In this document: positions 47,037 through 60,300 of the stretch, piece after piece | Layout of the letters: every line of letters starts with the position of its first letter | Position numbering within the stretch: position 1 is the first letter of the stretch | Assembly: GCA_030761205.1 (NCBI GenBank) | Contig: JAULJL010000027.1 | Coordinates: 3,167,001 to 3,231,000, forward strand | From: Fremontodendron californicum | Taxonomy: Eukaryota; Streptophyta; Magnoliopsida; Malvales; Malvaceae | DNA length: 64,000 nucleotides | Direction of reading: 5' to 3' | The notes under the pieces: generated by a model | Seen by the model: only the letters and a program-made list of their open reading frames with translations | Databases searched by the model: none | What the model was told of the DNA's origin: nothing | Made by a program: the position numbers and the translations under genes

Positions 47037-49131
47037 TTTTAATGCTAAAAGTTTTTTTTTTTTGGATAAGTAATTTGAATTCCATTTATCCAAGAAGCAG
47101 TAAACTGCTACAATGGTACAATTCTCACTGCCTTAAGCATTAACAAAGCTTTACAATTCAGCTATATATTCAACTTCCAAGCATGACAGAGCAGTATTGA
47201 CAGAATCTAGCTTAATGTGCTGGAGATCATGCAAACGTAAACCAACTATGTCACGAATACTTTCCAAGATCACATCCTCAGTAGCTTCACCTTGACCATA
47301 TATTCTGCTGTTTCTTTCTCTCCAAACAAAGTAAATCAAAGCATTCCAAGCAATACGCAGAATGATTGAGATCAAGGACCGGCCATGCAGTTTGCCAGCC
47401 CAGTTCAATTCCTCTTCCCAGCTAACAACCCTTCTCCTTATTCTGCAAAGGTCCAGCACTTGCTGCCATATCATCCTGGAAATTCTGTAGGTGAAAAACA
47501 AGTGGTTCCTTGTCTCCCTCTCTTGATGGCATAAGGAGCATGTGTCTTCAATATGCATTCCCCATGACACCAATCTGTCCTTTGTGGGCAATCTATTAAG
47601 AATTGCCATCCAAGATATGATCGTGTGCTTGGGAATGAAAAACTTGAACCAGAGGAGTCTATGCCATGAGACCTTCTCTTGTTTTGGCCTTATTGCACTC
47701 CATACTGCAGCAACAGAGTATTTATCTCCAGTGAAAGGCCATATAGGGCCACTAGCAAGCTGTCTGGTGATTTGTGAGACAAGTGGCCTTAATTGCAGAA
47801 GTTTCCTCCAGCTCCAGCTACTTCCACTGGGAATAGGGATCTGCCATATGTCCCTTCCCTTAAGCACATACATCTCTATCCAGGCAATCCACAATGAACC
47901 TGCCTTCATTAGCACATACCAAAAGTTTTTAAGAATGCAAGCTTGATTCCAGGTGAATATGTCCTTGATTCCTAGCCCTCCCTCAGATTTGGGAAGACAA
48001 ACTTGGCTCCATTTAACCTTAGCTCCTCTTGCTGACCCTTCCTTACCCTTCCATAAGAAGCTCGAGCATATCTGGGTAAGCTTCCTAAAGCAGTGCTTAG
48101 GAAGGATGAAGTGCCTGCACCAGAAGTTCTGTAAGTTGAACAGAACAGACTGGATCAGCTGAAGTCTCCCTGCATAGGACAAAAGGCTGGTTGCCCAACC
48201 ATTCACTCTGGCTCGAACCTTGGCTATCAGTGGCTCACAGTCCCTCTCAGACAACCGTCTGGTGACCAGAGGTACTCCCAGGTACCTAACAGGAAGCTTG
48301 CCTATTTAGAATCCAGATACTGCTTGAACTGCCTGCAGCTCTTCAGCACTCATGCCAGAGGAGTAGAGTTCACATTTAGCATTATTTAGCTGGAGACCAG
48401 ACCAGCTGTAAAACTGGCTCAGGACCTGCTGGATGCCTGTGACTGAATCAACCTTGCCCTTGGCAAATATCAATAGGTCGTCAGCAAAGCTGAGGTGTGT
48501 GAGATTGATCTTCTTACACTTGGGATGATGCTGGAAGACCCCATGCTTTGCTGCAGTGTCCAGCAATCTGGATAAAACATTCATGGCTAGGACAAAGATG
48601 TATGGGGAGAGAGGATCCCCTTGCCTTACACCTCTAGCCCCCTTGAAGAAGCCCATCAGACCACCATTGATGCTAATTGAGTATCTGGGAGTTGTGAGGC
48701 ACCCTTTAATCCAGGATATGATTTGGCTAGGGAACCCCACTGCTGCAAGCACAGTCAAGGTGAAGTTCCAACTCAAGGAGTCAAAAGCCTTCTGCAAATC
48801 AATTTTAATAGCACACCTAGGTGACAGTGTGATTCGTCCATATCCCCTTACCAGTTCTTGAGCCATCAAGACATTGTCAGTAATGCATCGGTCAGGGACA
48901 AAGGCACTCTGATTGCTACTGATGATAGTTGGGAGACAACCTTTGAGCCTGTTAACAATAACTCTGGTGATGCATTTGTAGAAGACAGTGCAGCATGAAA
49001 TTGGCCTGAAGTCCTTGAGGGTTGATGGATTTTGGCATTTTGGTACACAAGGGCAACACAAGTGGAGTTGAAAGCTGGAAACATGACTCATGTCCTGAAG
49101 TATTCTAACAGGCATTTTAATGCTAAAAGTT
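47037..49131 (-). mobile_element. 5'-truncated L1-type LINE with target-site duplications
   Basis: The insert (47054-49114) is flanked by a 17-bp direct repeat TTTTAATGCTAAAAGTT at 47037-47053 and 49115-49131. Just inside the left copy is a T run (about 47052-47063), the poly(A) tail read on the minus strand. This is the signature of target-primed reverse transcription. The 5' part of the element (endonuclease and start of the reverse transcriptase) is missing. Confidence 0.93.
47151..49090 (-). pseudogene. LINE ORF2 remnant: reverse transcriptase plus zf-RVT
   Basis: From about 49030 leftwards one frame encodes the reverse transcriptase core: LKDFRPISCC, IKIDLQKAFDSLSW, RGVRQGDPLSPYIF and the active site FADD. 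The same frame then continues through GKLPVRYLGVPL to the zinc-binding C-terminus (CSLCHQERETRNHLFF, WRERNSRIYG) and ends at 47151. It is interrupted by a single in-frame TAA at 48308-48306. A frameshift near 49045 and a stop further upstream break the extreme 5' part. The low number of lesions suggests a fairly young insertion, but it cannot encode a full protein. Confidence 0.92.
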
Positions 49132-51916
49132 GCATTCCCTGTTTTTGGTTAATTTGCCCAGCATCAGCTTATATAATGAAGTTAGAAGTAAATTGGAAAG
49201 GAAAAAAAAAAAGTTATTAGAACAAAATATTCCAATTTCCACTTGATATAAATGGCCGAAATGCAGAAGCAGAACCCAACTATGTTACTACTAATCTACG
49301 TTGGAAGCAGAGAGATTCTTTCACATTTTGGTTTGGTTTTGTTTTGTTTTCCCTGTTTGAACATTGAAACCATTGCCAAAAGCAAATAAAAATCTAAAAA
49401 GTAAAACTAACTTGATTCATAAAATTATTTTTAAAATAACATCTAATAAGTCTATATTTAAATTTCAACATCCGGGACTTCTTCTCTTATTCTCGGTATA
49501 TGACTTCTTTGTAAAAAATCCAAAAAGTAAAAATTAAATAAAAAAAAAAAAAATAGAGGGAATGGGTGTGAAACTGTGAATGGGCTATAGTTCCTGTCTG
49601 AGAAGTGAGAACCGACATAAATATAGTCCATACACTGATACAGTGGAATCTAGAAACAGATATGAACGGGCCTTTGGGGTGAATGTCTAGTTGAGTGTTT
49701 TTCAACCATTTTGTCAATCAATGATCTTCAAAGTGGGAAAAAAAAAAAAAAAAAAAAAGGAAAAGAACAAATCAAGTAAAAGACTTCATTTGGTTTAATC
49801 GTTCAAAACAAAATCATTCCCTTATATGGGTTATGGCCTAGCTACTTTCAAATACTTCCCCTAAGACAAAACAGAAATGTTAGTATCCAACAACCATGAT
49901 TCCATCTCCTCCTCTAATGATTATAATAAAAAATATTATATTGGATTTTGTTAACCCGTGTCTATAAACACTAATTAATTATTATTTTAATTTTTGTATA
50001 TTTAATGTATTATTTTTATTGAATTCAAGAAAAATAATTTATTAATTATATTTTTTTCTTTAAATATTAATTTTTTCCTATTATATTTCTTTCAAAATAG
50101 TATTATGTTTTGCCAAATCAAGACAAGAAGCAATGCCAATTAATTAGCAAGCTCTTTTGAAAAAGCTATGTCCCCATATCCCAAAGCCACATTCATAGAC
50201 TAAAATACTAGCAAAAGAAAGCGAAAACATACAAAAACGTTGCTTTAGGGGGACAAATTGGGGTCCCCTGCTAATGCTTGCGATTGCAAAAAAATGGTTT
50301 TGAGGGTACCTTGCTTTTCATGGATGTTTACTGTTAACAAAAAAGAGAAAGAAATATTATGTGTTGAGGAATTTTGATGCTTAAGATGCTTCTTTCATGA
50401 GGTTTTTGTCAACTTTGTCAAAGCATGAAAGCTATCCCTTTAGAAAAACATAGCACATTCTTCTTTTTTTTCTTCTTTTTTCTTTTTTTTTTTTGATCTT
50501 TTTCCTGATCAAATTGTATAAAACTCTTGGTTTCAAACCTTAAGCAAGGAATAAAGATCATTTCTGCTTTCAATTGATTAATTAGTAGTGGATCAATGCT
50601 AGGTTAATCAAAGTGCTATAAAGAAACTGTACAAGAATAAAAAGGTTAAAAGTAGAAAACTTAGGGTGATAATAAAGAAACCAACTATTTATGTTATTAT
50701 ATCCAAGTTTCTAACATGATAATTCATGTATACGTGTCATATTTTATGTTTTTTTTTTGTATAGTGTAAATATAAATGCAACACAAATTATTAAATATGT
50801 TAAAATTTTAAACACAAATATGATATTTGTATTAAACGGTTCGTGTTAATTGTATTTAAACATATCATGTCATGTTTATTATATTATTTTCGTATTTATT
50901 AAACTTTTCGTGTTCATGACGTATTTTCATATCGTATCCAAAATTATCAAATCCACATACTTCTTACATAAAATCGCATGATGAATGATTAATAAATTTA
51001 TATATAGATTTAAGTATAGAAAGAAGGTACAAATTAAGAATGATTAAAGAAATCACACAATTCGTTGGACAACGAAATATTGGATGAAATATTTTTTTTT
51101 TAAATTTTCATAGGGTTTTTTGCCCTTATACCAAAGTTAAGACCAACTATTTTCCTAAAATGCCGGGAGCCCAAAATTATGCACATGTTAAATGCTTCTG
51201 CTGGGCTTTTTATCCACCAAGAAAAACCAAATATAGAAGAAGATAATTAAAGCATATATTCTAATAGAGTGGAATGATAATTAATGGTGCATTTTAAGCA
51301 AAGTTTGTAGCACTAATTTAGTTTGCACTTTGTTATAAAAGGAAACAAAATCCCTTAACATTTCTTTTAAATATTTATTTGATGGCTTTATATTAATTAT
51401 TGGAGCTTCAATTTTCTGCACAAACTTTGCTTATCCTATTGTCATGATCATATTCATGCTAAGATTAAAAAAAAAAAAAGTATTTGTAAAGAATTTGATA
51501 TTTAGTTCTGCTGATTTATATAGTTATTTTTAAAAGGTAATATTCAACAAATTTAAGATTCGAATCTCAATATTTATAATAATTTACCCAATCTTTAGAT
51601 TGCGATTTCGTTTGTTAAAAAGAAAAAAGAAAAATATTTGTAAACTTAAACACACACAGAATCGAAAATTTAATTTTTGAGCTCTTTAGTTTAAAAATAA
51701 TTCAATTTTTTATTTTAAAGTTCAAAATTTTTAATATAAATAAAGTAGAGTTTTTTTTAATATAAATAAAGAAGTAGAGTTTAAGGGGCTAATTAATTTC
51801 TATTGTGGGTTACTAAAAATCAATAAACTTAGAAAAAAAAATATTTACCATGTTTTTTTCTCTCTCCCAATTCTAGAAGGCTGGGCTAGGGTCGTTAATT
51901 ACCATCTTGACTGACT

Positions 51917-51950
<34 letters not shown>

Positions 51951-52570
51951 TTCAAAATTCCTTAAAAAAACATACAAAATAAGAAGAAGAGGATGACATA
52001 AGAAAAATAATGTAATAAAAGTTTTAAGTATAAAGTAAACATATTCAAACATTTTTTAATTAACTTGAAGTTTGGCGATTTACATAAACAAAAACATGAA
52101 ATATAATAGTCAAATTAAATAAATATATAATTTAGATTTATTCTCAAAATTTTCAAAATCATTATCACTTTGGTTTTCTCTCTATTATAGAATCTCTATT
52201 AATATATTTATACTAATAATAAGATTCTGATTGAGTTAATATTACTATTCAAATGACATTAATTCAGTTAATAAATTTACTTAATAATTAAACAAATAAT
52301 AATTAAAATATTTTATCTTTTTTATTTTTTTATTGCACATGTATTTTTAAAAAAAAAAAAAAACTACTCACTCAATTCATATGTAACTCCTTTTTCATTA
52401 TATAATTTTTTCAAAAATAATTTTTTTTTACTCACATAGTAGTTGTGTTATATTCTTATTATAATTTGATTAGCTTATGTATGTATATAATCTACCAAAT
52501 TCGTCACGAATTTGTGATGGTCAGATATGAAAAGAAAAGGCAAAAATACAAAAGCAAGTTTATTTAGTTA
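49132..52570. other. AT-rich spacer right of the LINE
   Basis: No gene was seen. It contains poly(A) runs (49739-49758), pyrimidine-rich tracts (50460-50495), a (TA)n tract (51920-51948) and an AT-rich repeat-like block at about 50720-50950 resembling the one at 31.2-31.4 kb. Confidence 0.55.
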
Positions 52571-53356
52571 TATTAAGAGTTTATTTAGTTATAAATTAAA
52601 GATTAAAATCTTATTTAGGTACAAGTTAAAAATTAATAGTTTATTTGGATGCAAATTAAAAATTTATTTGAATACAATAAAAGAATTTAATTAGATAAAA
52701 TAAAATTTATGGAATCATATATATATATAATATAACAAGGTATATACTGATTGTGTAAACTCTACTAACATAGACGTATTATTGGATACCCTGTAATTTT
52801 GACACATAGGATAATATATAAAATTATATAACTTTAAAAATTAAAAAATTAAAAAAATATCAATTTAAAATTTAAAGAATTGCAATCCAAATCAACAAAG
52901 ATATCTTTTTTTCTAAATTTAAATATCTTTAAATATGATTTTAATTTTTATAAATTATTTTTTTAGATATATTAAGAGTTTATTTAGTTATAAATTAAAG
53001 ATTAAAATCTTATTTAGGTACAAGTTAAAAATTAATAGTTTATTTGGATGCAAATTAAAAATTTATTTGAATACAATAAAAGACTTAATTAGATAAAACA
53101 ATAAAATTTATGGAATCATATATATATATATATATAATATAACAAGGTACATGCTGACTGTGTAAACTCTACTAACATGGACGTATTATTGGATACCCTG
53201 TAATTTTGACACATAGGATAATATATAAAATTATATAATTTAAAAAATTAAAAAATATCAATTTAAAATTTAAAGAATTGCAATCCAAATCAACAAAGAT
53301 ATCTTTTTTTTCTAAATTTAAATATCTTTAAATATGATTTTAATCTTTATAAATTA
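52571..53356. repeat. Tandem duplication of an approximately 390-bp unit
   Basis: Copy 1 (about 52571-52956) and copy 2 (about 52970-53356) are direct repeats, offset by 399 bases. By eye they differ at only a few percent of positions plus small indels in the TA and poly(A) tracts. Both start TATTAAGAGTTTATTTAGTT and end near AAATATGATTTTAAT. There is no coding potential. Confidence 0.92.
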
Positions 53357-53985
53357 ATGACTATATAAGATTTTAATTATGCTAACTTTGAGTGAATAAT
53401 TATGTATCGTAGATTAATAAAAATATGTATATTTTATAAAGATAATATTAAAATTAAAATAAATTTTGAAAAGAAAAAAATTAAATTATAAAAATATGAT
53501 AAAAAAAATTTGTGCATCACACTGAGTTAAAAAAACTAGTTTTTTATTTTTTAACCTTTTACCAATCAGACTTAAAATAGGATAATTCTTTTTGTTGAAT
53601 CATGGAGTTATTACCAAGTTTTTAGTAATTATTAAACAAAAATAGGAGAAAAAAAGGGGTGTGACTAAGACCAGCTTCTAGAAAATCATCAGAGAGTAAA
53701 AATAAACAAGAAAAAAGGGGAAAAAAACCCCCAAAAAAAGCAATTACTTTTTTCACGTAATAGTAAGTAGGCAGAATTTTCCAGTTTTATTTTATTTTCT
53801 AGAAGAGAAAGAAAGATTAACTAAATTTCGAAATGAACAAAAAAAAAAAACAGTAAAATTACTTAATATGGAGATTGAAAAGTAGTTTTATAATACTAAA
53901 AAAAAAAAAGAAAAATAAAATAAAAACAGTGATTAATTTTCTGAAGAGAACCATTAAATTTATTCACGTAATACCCTTTGGCCTT

Positions 53986-53991
53986 TATAAA
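53986..53991 (+). promoter_or_regulatory. Probable TATA box of the ABCB gene
   Basis: TATAAA lies about 380 bases upstream of the ATG, followed by a pyrimidine-rich leader. TTTGCAG at 54307-54313 could be the acceptor of a 5'-UTR intron. Confidence 0.5.
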
Positions 53992-54366
53992 GCCCTTGCT
54001 TTTGTTGAATTTGTTTTCATACTTTGCTACGTCTCTCTCTCTCTGTCTACTAGTTGGCTTCCCTTTTTCTTTCTTTCTGGTTTGTTTCTTTTTTCTTTCT
54101 TTTTTTCTTTTTTATGTTCTTCAGGCTATGTTAATTTGCAAAACTCTCTCCCCTTTACGCTGCTTTCTTAATCTTTTTTTTTTTGTTTTTTAATGTTCTA
54201 AGGCATTGTTTTTTTCTGATGCAATTACAAACTAATTCATTAACCCAAAGAAAACTTTTGGGTTGTTTTTCGTTTTGTGTTTTGATCGAGAGGAAATTGC
54301 TATGTTTGCAGGGAAGTGATTATTAAAAAGAGAAGATTGAAGAGATTAGCATTTGTATGAACAAAG

Positions 54367-57300
54367 ATGGCAGAAGATCATGATGGTGGATCATCAATGA
54401 GAAGTGATGAAGCTTCTGCTAAAGGAAACGATTACAACAATGGCAAGAACAAGATCAAAGCAGATGATCAGAAGGTGCCATTTTACAAGCTGTTTTCGTT
54501 TGCAGATGAATTGGATATCTTTTTTATAACAGTAGGAACGATCGCATCCATTGCGAATGGGCTGACGCAGCCTTTCATGACGCTCATATTCGGACAAATG
54601 ATCGATTCTTTCGCTGCCACAGATCCATCCCATGTCGTAAAAGAAGTCTCAAAGGTTAAACAAAAACAACTTTTTTTTCTTCTTGTTTTCTTTCTTTTTT
54701 TTTGTTGGGTTATTTTGATTTTCTTTCGTGATTTCATGTGGAAGCATCATTGACATTCCAACTGAAAACTAGTCACAAGGTTTTGCTTTCAAGCAATGTT
54801 CATATATAGAATCAAAAATAGAAGTTCATCAAATTAGTTGAATATTCCTTGTTACTTTGTTTTAAAGATTCAGCCATGGTTAATACATTGAGGTATTTTC
54901 AATAGATTGAATTTGATTTTATTCATTCCATAGAAGCTAGCAATAATCAAAACACCATGGCTGCAGCAGGTCATTCAGTGATGTTAACAGATAAATTAAG
55001 AAACTGAAACTGGGATTAGTCCTTTTCTATTCCTCTTTTCTCTCCACTAAAACTCTGGGAAGTTTTTGATGAAATGATAGGAAGATCAGAAGATGAACTT
55101 GGGCCTAATTTCTGCTTCAATCTGATATGTTCATAAGAACATGAATTAATGAAAGAAAGTAAGGCATGCAGGAAAATAAATCAAATGGAGCTTAGCAGAA
55201 ATGTGGTCCAATACATCCTGATTCATGATCTAATGGCAAAGAGGATACGATCTAATTTAAGTCCCATAAGTTTTGCTTTATGAAAAACTTTGAATTAAGA
55301 ACTATATGCATCAACTTTTAGACTGTAACCCTCTTTTTTTTTTTTTAAAGAAAAAAGTTTTTTGGTATTATGGCCGACATAGCTAGGGTGGATTTAGGGT
55401 ATGATTCCCATTTCAGTGTGTTGGGGAAGTTTATTGGTCAGGTAAAGTTGTGAGCATAGTCTAAGTTTTGTCTGCAAAATTATAGCTCTCCCATGTGTGG
55501 ACCTGAACTTGGACCTCTTTAGAATGCTGTGAAGTAATTATAATTAATTAGTAATACTAATAAAATTTTATGATATTAACTTAATTAATTAATTTTTTTA
55601 TTTATTTGTTTGATTTTCCAGATTGCAGTGAAGTTTTTGTACTTGGGGGTTTATTCCTGCATTGCTTCATTTCTACGTAAGTGTTGATACTGTTGCTCTC
55701 TCTCTTGCTCTATTTCAAGTGTTATTGTTTTTTTTTTTTGAAAAAAAAAAAAAGTACATGGATAGATCAAGATTTTATCTAGTTAGGTATGTAATGTTGA
55801 TAGAAAAAAGTAAACAGTATTTTTAAACAATTGAAATTTTAATTAATTTTCATAAATAGAAAAATTAATCTAGATAAATATGATTCTATATTTTATTTTA
55901 AAATTAATATTACATCTCAATAATCACTTACTCAGTTATTACTTAGAAAAATTATGTGTTAAGTTTTAATATTATTTTTTTATTTATTTAAAGAAGGAGA
56001 AATTGAAACTTTTCTTTTTGAACGAATATATCATCAATCAACCACTGAATCAAATGCTTGGATGTAATGAAATAATTAGTATCATAAGTTTTTGTTTAGT
56101 TTTGAATCTTAAGATAATTGTTATGCACCGGGTAGTTATCCCTATGATACTCGGACTCGGGTATGGATGTCGGATACGGGTATGTTCAATTTTTTTTTTA
56201 AATTTTTTTATGTATTTGGAGGATCTTTGGAAGGTCATATCCCCGATACCCATGTCCAGTCCGGATATGCGTCGGACACGGATATTTCAAAAAAAAAAAG
56301 AGTCCGAGCAACTTAAGCTATCCCCACCCCACCAGCTTTACTCTAATGGAGAAATTAGTAGTGGTTCAAGTCAGCTAAGCCTTTGCATGTTTGATTGAAG
56401 TTACTACTTGGGTTTTACAGAGGTAACATGTTGGATGGTGACTGGGGAAAGACAGGCCGCCCGCATTCGTGGTTTGTACTTAAAAACCATACTGAGACAA
56501 GACATTGGATTCTTTGACACTGAAACAACGACCGGAGAAGTCATTGGGAGGATGTCAGGGGATACTATCCTTATTCAAGAGGCAATGGGCGAGAAGGTTA
56601 AATACTATTATCATTTCTTGATCTGCTTTCTAGAAGATAAAGTAAAAAATATTTGCTATGATTAATTTGTTGGCCTACTGCTAATTCTAAGTATGTGAAG
56701 AGCAAATAAATAATTATTATATAGGGATTTTGATATACAGTTTGTGACAGGTTGGGAAGTTTATACAACTTGTATCAGCTTTCCTTGGTGGGTTTATAAT
56801 AGCTTTTACGAGAGGATGGCAACTTGCTCTAGTTCTATCGGCCTGCATCCCTCTTGTTGTCTTTGCTGGTGGAACCATGGCAATGATAATGGCAAAAATG
56901 TCAAGCAGAGGACAAATTGCTTATGCAGAAGCTGGAAATGTAGTAGAACAAACAGTTGGAGCCATTAGAACTGTAAGTCTTCACTTAAGTTTGGAATTGT
57001 TGGGGGAAAAAAAAAAATCATGTAACTTGATCGATTTTATTGGTAATTTTTTCAGGTTGCATCCTTTACGGGGGAGAAACAGGCTATAGAAAAATATAAC
57101 AGTAAGCTACGGATTGCCTATACTGCCACCGTTAACCAAGGGCTGGTATCAGGTGTAGGACTTGGTGCAATGTTGCTTGTTGTGTTTTCCAGTTATGGAC
57201 TCGCCGTATGGTATGGATCTAAATTGATCGCACACAATGGATACAATGGCGGACAAGTCATCAATGTTATAATAGCAATCATGACAGGAGGAATGTAAGT

Positions 57301-60300
57301 TTTTAGTTTCCTCATTAACTGTGAAATATATGTGATTGCCAAGTTTTTATCTCTTACAATAGTTTATTATGTCGGGATTAGGTCATTGGGTCAGACAACT
57401 CCAAGTTTAAATGCGTTTGCATCAGGGCAAGCTGCAGCATATAAGATGTTTGAGACAATCAAACGGAAACCAATAATTGATCCTTATGACACAAGTGGAA
57501 TAACATTGGAAGATATCCAGGGTGAAATTGAACTCAAGGATGTGTATTTCAGGTATCCTGCAAGACCAGATGTGCAGATATTTTCTGGTTTTTCATTGCA
57601 GGTCAAGAGTGGCACAACTGCAGCCTTAGTTGGGCAAAGTGGGAGTGGGAAATCAACAGTAGTTAGCCTTTTAGAGAGATTCTATGATCCTGATTCTGGT
57701 GAAGTTCTTATAGATGGAGTTGATTTGAAAAAGATGCAGCTTAGATGGATAAGGGGGAAAATCGGGCTAGTCAGTCAGGAACCTATTCTGTTTGCAACTA
57801 CTATCGGGGAAAATATAGCATATGGAAAGGAAAATGCGACTGTTGCAGAGATTAGAACAGCAATTGAGCTTGCTAATGCTGCCAAATTTATTGACAAGTT
57901 GCCCCAGGTAAAAATGCTTTGGTTTTAATATTCTCTATTAAAAAAAAGCATCACTGAATTAACAGTTAATACTCATTTGAACCATACTGGAGGCACACCC
58001 TAGTAAAACATTATTTTTTTGCAATCCAAAATTTTTCTAGCAACTAATTGAAGAATTGCTATCTGGCTACAGGGGCTTGACACCATGGTGGGTGAGCATG
58101 GAACTCAACTTTCAGGCGGACAAAAGCAAAGAATTGCAATAGCAAGGGCCATCTTAAAAAACCCAAAAATCCTCCTCCTTGATGAGGCTACAAGTGCCCT
58201 GGATGCTGAGTCTGAACGAATTGTTCAAGATGCACTGGTAAAAGTGATGTCCAATAGGACAACTGTGGTGGTGGCACATCGGTTGACAACTATCAGGAAT
58301 GCTGACATGATAGCAGTGGTTCACCAAGGGAAACTTGTGGAGAAAGGTAAGATCTGTAAACCAGCTGTTTTAACCTAAATTTCTAAATTATTTCACCAGT
58401 TTGTGTAATATTAAGAGATTAAATCTAGGAACGCATGAGGAGTTGATCAGAGATCCAGAAGGGGCTTATTCCCAGTTAGTACGTCTGCAACAGGGAGCTA
58501 AAGAATGTGAAGGTGCTCGAGCCAAGGAAGCAGAAAAATCGGATGCAACTTCTGATATAGATAAGGTCATTAGCAGGTCCGGAAGCCAGAGATTGAGCTT
58601 GTCTTTGAGGTCTATAAGCAGAAATTCATCAAGTAGCCGACAATCCTTCACATATAATTTTGGTGTTCCTGCTCTTGTTAATTTTGTTGAGACTGAAGAA
58701 GCAGGCGTAGAGAGCAGTTTAAGAGATGAAATTGACATTGAAAGACGCAAAAATGTTTCTATTAAACGGCTGGCCTCTCTTAACAAGCCTGAGGTGCCAG
58801 TCCTATTGATTGGATCCATTGCTGCAGCTGTACATGGAGTAATTTTCCCTATGTTTGGTCTCTTTTTCTCATCATCCATTAAATCATTCTATGAGCCAAC
58901 AAGTCTGCTGTTAAAAGATGCCAGGTTCTGGGCACTTTGTTATGTTGGATTGGGTTTGGTTACTCTAATAGTTGGACCGATGCAGAATTACTTCTTTGGA
59001 GTTGCAGGGGGGAAATTGATTCAAAGAATTCGTTCCTTAACGTTTGAGAAGGTAGTCCACCAAAATATCAGTTGGTTTGATGATTCTGCGAATTCAAGGT
59101 ATTTTAAGCAACCCCCTTTTTCTTTTCTTTTTTTTTAACTTTCTCATGCTAGAAATTCTTGCAGCTTTAACAACAATCTCTCTTTTGAACTTCTCAGTGG
59201 CGCCATTGGAGCGAGACTGTCTACTGATGCATCATCTGTAAGAAATCTTGTTGGCGATTCCTTGGCCCTGGTTGTACAAAACATAGCTACTATTGCAGCA
59301 GGATTAATCATAGCATTTACAGCTAACTGGATATTGGCTCTGGCAATACTAGCCGTAACCCCATTTACGTTAATTCAAGGATACCTACAGACGAAATTTC
59401 TAAAAGGGTTCAGTGCTGATGCAAAGGTCAGTTGATACCCTATGACCATTGAGCTATTTAGATGAAGGGATTGTTTGGATTATACTAAACATTGTATATA
59501 TGCAGTTGATGTATGAAGAAGCAAGCCAAGTAGCTAATGATGCTGTTGGAAGCATCAGAACCGTTGCTTCTTTTTGTTCAGAAAAGAAAGTGATGGATTT
59601 GTACCAAGAGAAATGCGACGCCCCCATGAAACAAGGAGTCCGTCTCGGACTTGTAAGCGGTTCTGGGTTCGGATTCTCTTTCTTTGCTCTATATTGCACA
59701 AATGCCTTTTGTTTCTACATTGGAGCTCTACTTGTGCAGCATAGGAAAGCAACAGTCGAAGAAGTATTCAAGGTAAAACTTGAAACAATTCTTTTTTTCC
59801 ATCTTTTAACAACTAGCTTGGAAGTTTTTATCCTATATTAACCTTAAAATTATGGTTGTTTTGCAGGTTTTCTTTGCATTGACAATCTCAGCCATTGGTG
59901 TTTCACAAACCAGTGCCTTGGCTCCTGACAGCAATAAAGCTAAGGATTCAACAGCTTCAATATTTGAAATTCTTGATAGCAAACCGGTAATTGACTCAAG
60001 CAGCAGTGCTGGCACTACACTACCCAATGTAACAGGTAATATTGAGTTGGAACATGTCAGCTTCAAGTATCCAACGCGACCCGATATTCAAATATTCAAA
60101 GATTTGTGTTTGAGCATACCTTCTGGAAAGGTAAAACTTCAGATTTCAATTCCATTTAAAACCTAAATCCATCTACAACTAGAGTAGAGGTTTACAAATT
60201 TATACTGGAGAACTCTTTTGCTTAGTTTTTATAGTATATATTTGCAGACTGTTGCACTTGTTGGAGAGAGTGGGAGTGGGAAGTCAACTGTCATTAGCCT

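Noticed and set aside
47542..48861. Plus-strand frames of 69-134 codons inside the LINE
   Set aside because: They are antisense to the reverse transcriptase frame and carry no motif.
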